Origin: CAWDMN01 sp963803155 | GTDB lineage: Bacteria > Acidobacteriota > Terriglobia > Versatilivoradales > Versatilivoraceae | Length of the DNA: 64,000 bases | Direction of reading: 5' to 3' | Assembly (NCBI GenBank): GCA_963803155.1 | Contig: CAWDMN010000087.1 | Span: forward strand, 65,400 to 129,399 | Part shown: one piece after another, positions 62,439-64,000 of the stretch | Layout: every line of letters starts with the position of its first letter | Numbering within the stretch: position 1 is the stretch's first letter | Position numbers and translations under genes: made by a program | The notes under the pieces: model-generated | What the model was told of the DNA's origin: nothing | Seen by the model: only the letters and a program-made list of their open reading frames with translations | Database searches by the model: none

Positions 62439-63449
62439 TCACTTGATCCCTATCACCATCGAATCCGGACCGGTCAGGTGCTCGACCCTAGTTTGGCTGA
62501 AACCGGCTTCTTTCATCCACCCCCTGCAGTCGGAAGCCGTGTAGTCGAAGCCGCCCGGAGTCTCGATCAGCATGTTGAGGCTCATCAGGAGCCCGAAGGC
62601 GTTCTTGGAACGGTCATCGTCGATGATGCTCTCATACACGATCAATGCGCCTCCGGAGGGGACGGCCTCGTAAGCCTTGCGGATGAGCAGCTTCTTCTCA
62701 TCCAGGTTCCAGTCGTGCAGGATGTGACCCATCATCAAGGCATCGGCGCGCGGCAAGGGATGATCGAAGAAATCGCCGGGCACAAACCGCACGCGGTCGT
62801 TCAGGTTGTGCGAGGAAACGTGGTCCTCAAAAATGGGGGCAACCACCGGAAGATCGAAGCCAGTCCCCTTCAGATGCTCGTTGGCCTGAACCACTTGCAC
62901 CACCAGATCTCCCTGCGCCGTGCCGATGTCCGCCACCGTCAGGTAATTCTTCCAGGGAAACTTGGAGGCCATCGCCAGGTTAGCGCTATGGCTGATGCCG
63001 GTCATCGCCCCCATGAATTCCCGCAACAATCCCGGATCGGCATAGAGCGTTTCAAAAAATGAGGCGCCTCCGTTTTTGGCTTCGCTTTGTGGCTTGCCCG
63101 TGCGCAATCCTACGGTCAAATTATTCCAATGTTTGTAAAGCCGGTGGTTGGCCATTTCCAGAATTCCGCCAACATAAGAATGTTTGCGCTTGTCGAGATA
63201 CCAGTCTGTGGCGGGGGTATTCTGGTAGACTCCCTCGGCGCGCTCGAGGAAACCCAGAGCGACTAATGAATCCAAAAAGTCCTGGGCGGAGCGGGAATGC
63301 AAGCGCAGCCGTCCTTTCAGGCTTTCTAGATCTTCCGGATGCTTGGCCAACTCGGTGAACAGTTCCATCTCTACCGCGCTCAATAATGTTTTCGATGCCC
63401 AGAATCCCAGGCCGACTTGCATGATGTGATCGACGGACGGATATTCCAT
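62439..63449 (-). CDS. SAM-dependent O-methyltransferase (family 2 type)
   Basis: 336 residues. The N-terminal dimerisation domain (about 1-100) has LGFWASKTLLSAVEMELFTEL and a winged-helix part. The SAM-binding fold starts at VADIGTAQGDLVVQVV, then FVPGDFFDHPLPRADALMMGHILHDW (with His-Asp as in plant-type O-methyltransferases), GGALIVYESIIDDD and a C-terminal FSQTRVEHL. It is similar to acetylserotonin, hydroxyneurosporene or polyketide O-methyltransferases. There is no neighbouring biosynthetic gene, so the acceptor is unknown. GAAAGGAAAACC precedes the start. Confidence 0.9.
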   Translation of the reverse strand: MEYPSVDHIMQVGLGFWASKTLLSAVEMELFTELAKHPEDLESLKGRLRLHSRSAQDFLDSLVALGFLERAEGVYQNTPATDWYLDKRKHSYVGGILEMANHRLYKHWNNLTVGLRTGKPQSEAKNGGASFFETLYADPGLLREFMGAMTGISHSANLAMASKFPWKNYLTVADIGTAQGDLVVQVVQANEHLKGTGFDLPVVAPIFEDHVSSHNLNDRVRFVPGDFFDHPLPRADALMMGHILHDWNLDEKKLLIRKAYEAVPSGGALIVYESIIDDDRSKNAFGLLMSLNMLIETPGGFDYTASDCRGWMKEAGFSQTRVEHLTGPDSMVIGIK

Positions 63450-63660
63450 GGTTTGGTTTTCCTTTCTCAGTGATTTCTATTGATGCCGGATTATAAATAC
63501 CCACTTTTTAACAAAGCGTGGCCCTCCGCCGCGCCGATCAAACTCATGGTTCGAATCCTGGCAGGGTCTCGAATCAAAACAGCTTGGATCTCTTTACAAT
63601 GTCCCCCAATTATTAATGTGTGCATTATTGTCTGGAGTCCTCCGCACATAAGATCAAACC

Positions 63661-63818
63661 CTCGCCCCGTCCGCCGAGGCGGATTGGGGAGAGGGCTGAA
63701 GACACTGTTTTCAGGCCGAAGGCGAGACGGAGCGCGACGTCCCCTCATCCACCCGTCTCCGTCAGCAGACGGATGACGGGTCCCCCTTCTCCCCGCGGAA
63801 AGATGCGGGGAGAAGGCT
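63661..63818. repeat. Palindromic repeat array, family E copy 2
   Basis: Three hairpin-like parts: GTCCGCCGAGGCGGAT, then CCGTCTCCGTCAGCAGACGG, then CCTTCTCCCC gcggaaagatgc GGGGAGAAGG. The same words appear at 50337-50406. Nothing further is recognised up to the end of the window. Confidence 0.65.
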
Positions 63819-64000
63819 TTTTTATCTTGGGCTCCGGACTATTTTGCACACCTTAATATGTTCTCCTGCCCATCGCTCGAAGGCATAGCTCCAGGGCAAA
63901 ACGGATCGCCGCATTTTTCCAACTACATTGACCTGCCCCCAATTCTGCCCCTAAGAGTGTGTTTAAAAAGTATCCTTAGCTTAAAGGTAGGGCTCTTTCG

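Overview
The window looks like a chromosomal segment of a member of the Acidobacteriota. The main evidence is two very large TonB-dependent outer-membrane receptors of the Oar type (N-terminal carboxypeptidase-regulatory-like domain), a small secreted protein of a type I associate with acidobacterial genomes, a LytS/LytR-type two-component pair, and many intergenic palindromic repeats. Base composition is moderately GC-rich, except for an AT-rich stretch at about 51.8-54.1 kb. The phylum is inferred from gene content, not from a marker gene.

Layout. 0-2.5 kb: tRNA-Ala(CGC), a small secreted protein, and a cluster of REP-like palindromes around a RAYT-type HUH transposase gene broken by one amber codon. 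2.49-4.39 kb: a complete insertion sequence with 18-bp inverted repeats, a 9-bp target duplication, a DUF6788-like gene and a frameshifted DDE transposase; it lies just upstream of an exported TPR protein. 6.4-16.7 kb: two Oar-like receptors separated by a DedA/VTT membrane protein. 17-19 kb: LytTR response regulator and LytS-like kinase. 19.7-24 kb: SAM hydroxide adenosyltransferase, GAF-Fis regulator, mutY, thioredoxin, cyclase-family hydrolase. 24.3-27.4 kb: FGGY sugar kinase divergent from an exported Gfo/Idh/MocA oxidoreductase. 27.8-36.9 kb: NTF2-like protein, IS630 remnant, rmuC, dus, outer-membrane beta-barrel, ubiA-like and ubiX genes (quinone prenylation and decarboxylation), DinB, proC, aldo/keto reductase. 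37.4-38.9 kb: Mrp-type Fe-S carrier ATPase and DUF971 protein. 39.2-50.1 kb: esterase, a redoxin/DsbD-alpha fusion with an in-frame UGA, a REC-GAF-GAF-PAS-GGDEF protein, and two convergent exported glycoside hydrolases flanking a MITE-like element. 50.5-61.7 kb: a 2536-residue RHS/YD-repeat exoprotein with a probable toxin tip, followed on the same strand by small membrane proteins. 62.4-63.4 kb: an O-methyltransferase.

Most notable observations. (1) The gene at 40738-41832 (minus) reads through a UGA exactly where the family has the first Cys of its CxxC motif. A 6-bp hairpin with a GGUCG loop begins 14 nt after the UGA and its loop begins 20 nt after it, so this is a strong selenoprotein candidate (U83-P-F-C86) that naive gene calling would split in two. 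(2) A REP-RAYT system with at least six palindromic copies surrounds a transposase whose HUH and Tyr residues survive. (3) The RHS protein has a histidine/aspartate-rich C-terminal tip, and the membrane genes after it are candidate immunity or orphan immunity genes. (4) At least six further families of intergenic palindromes occur, several in two to four copies.

Many genes fit an exported, polymer-degrading lifestyle: large receptors, glycoside hydrolases, an esterase, and a sugar kinase with an oxidoreductase. The two-component pair and the diguanylate cyclase supply signalling. Functional links between neighbouring loci are inferences from proximity.
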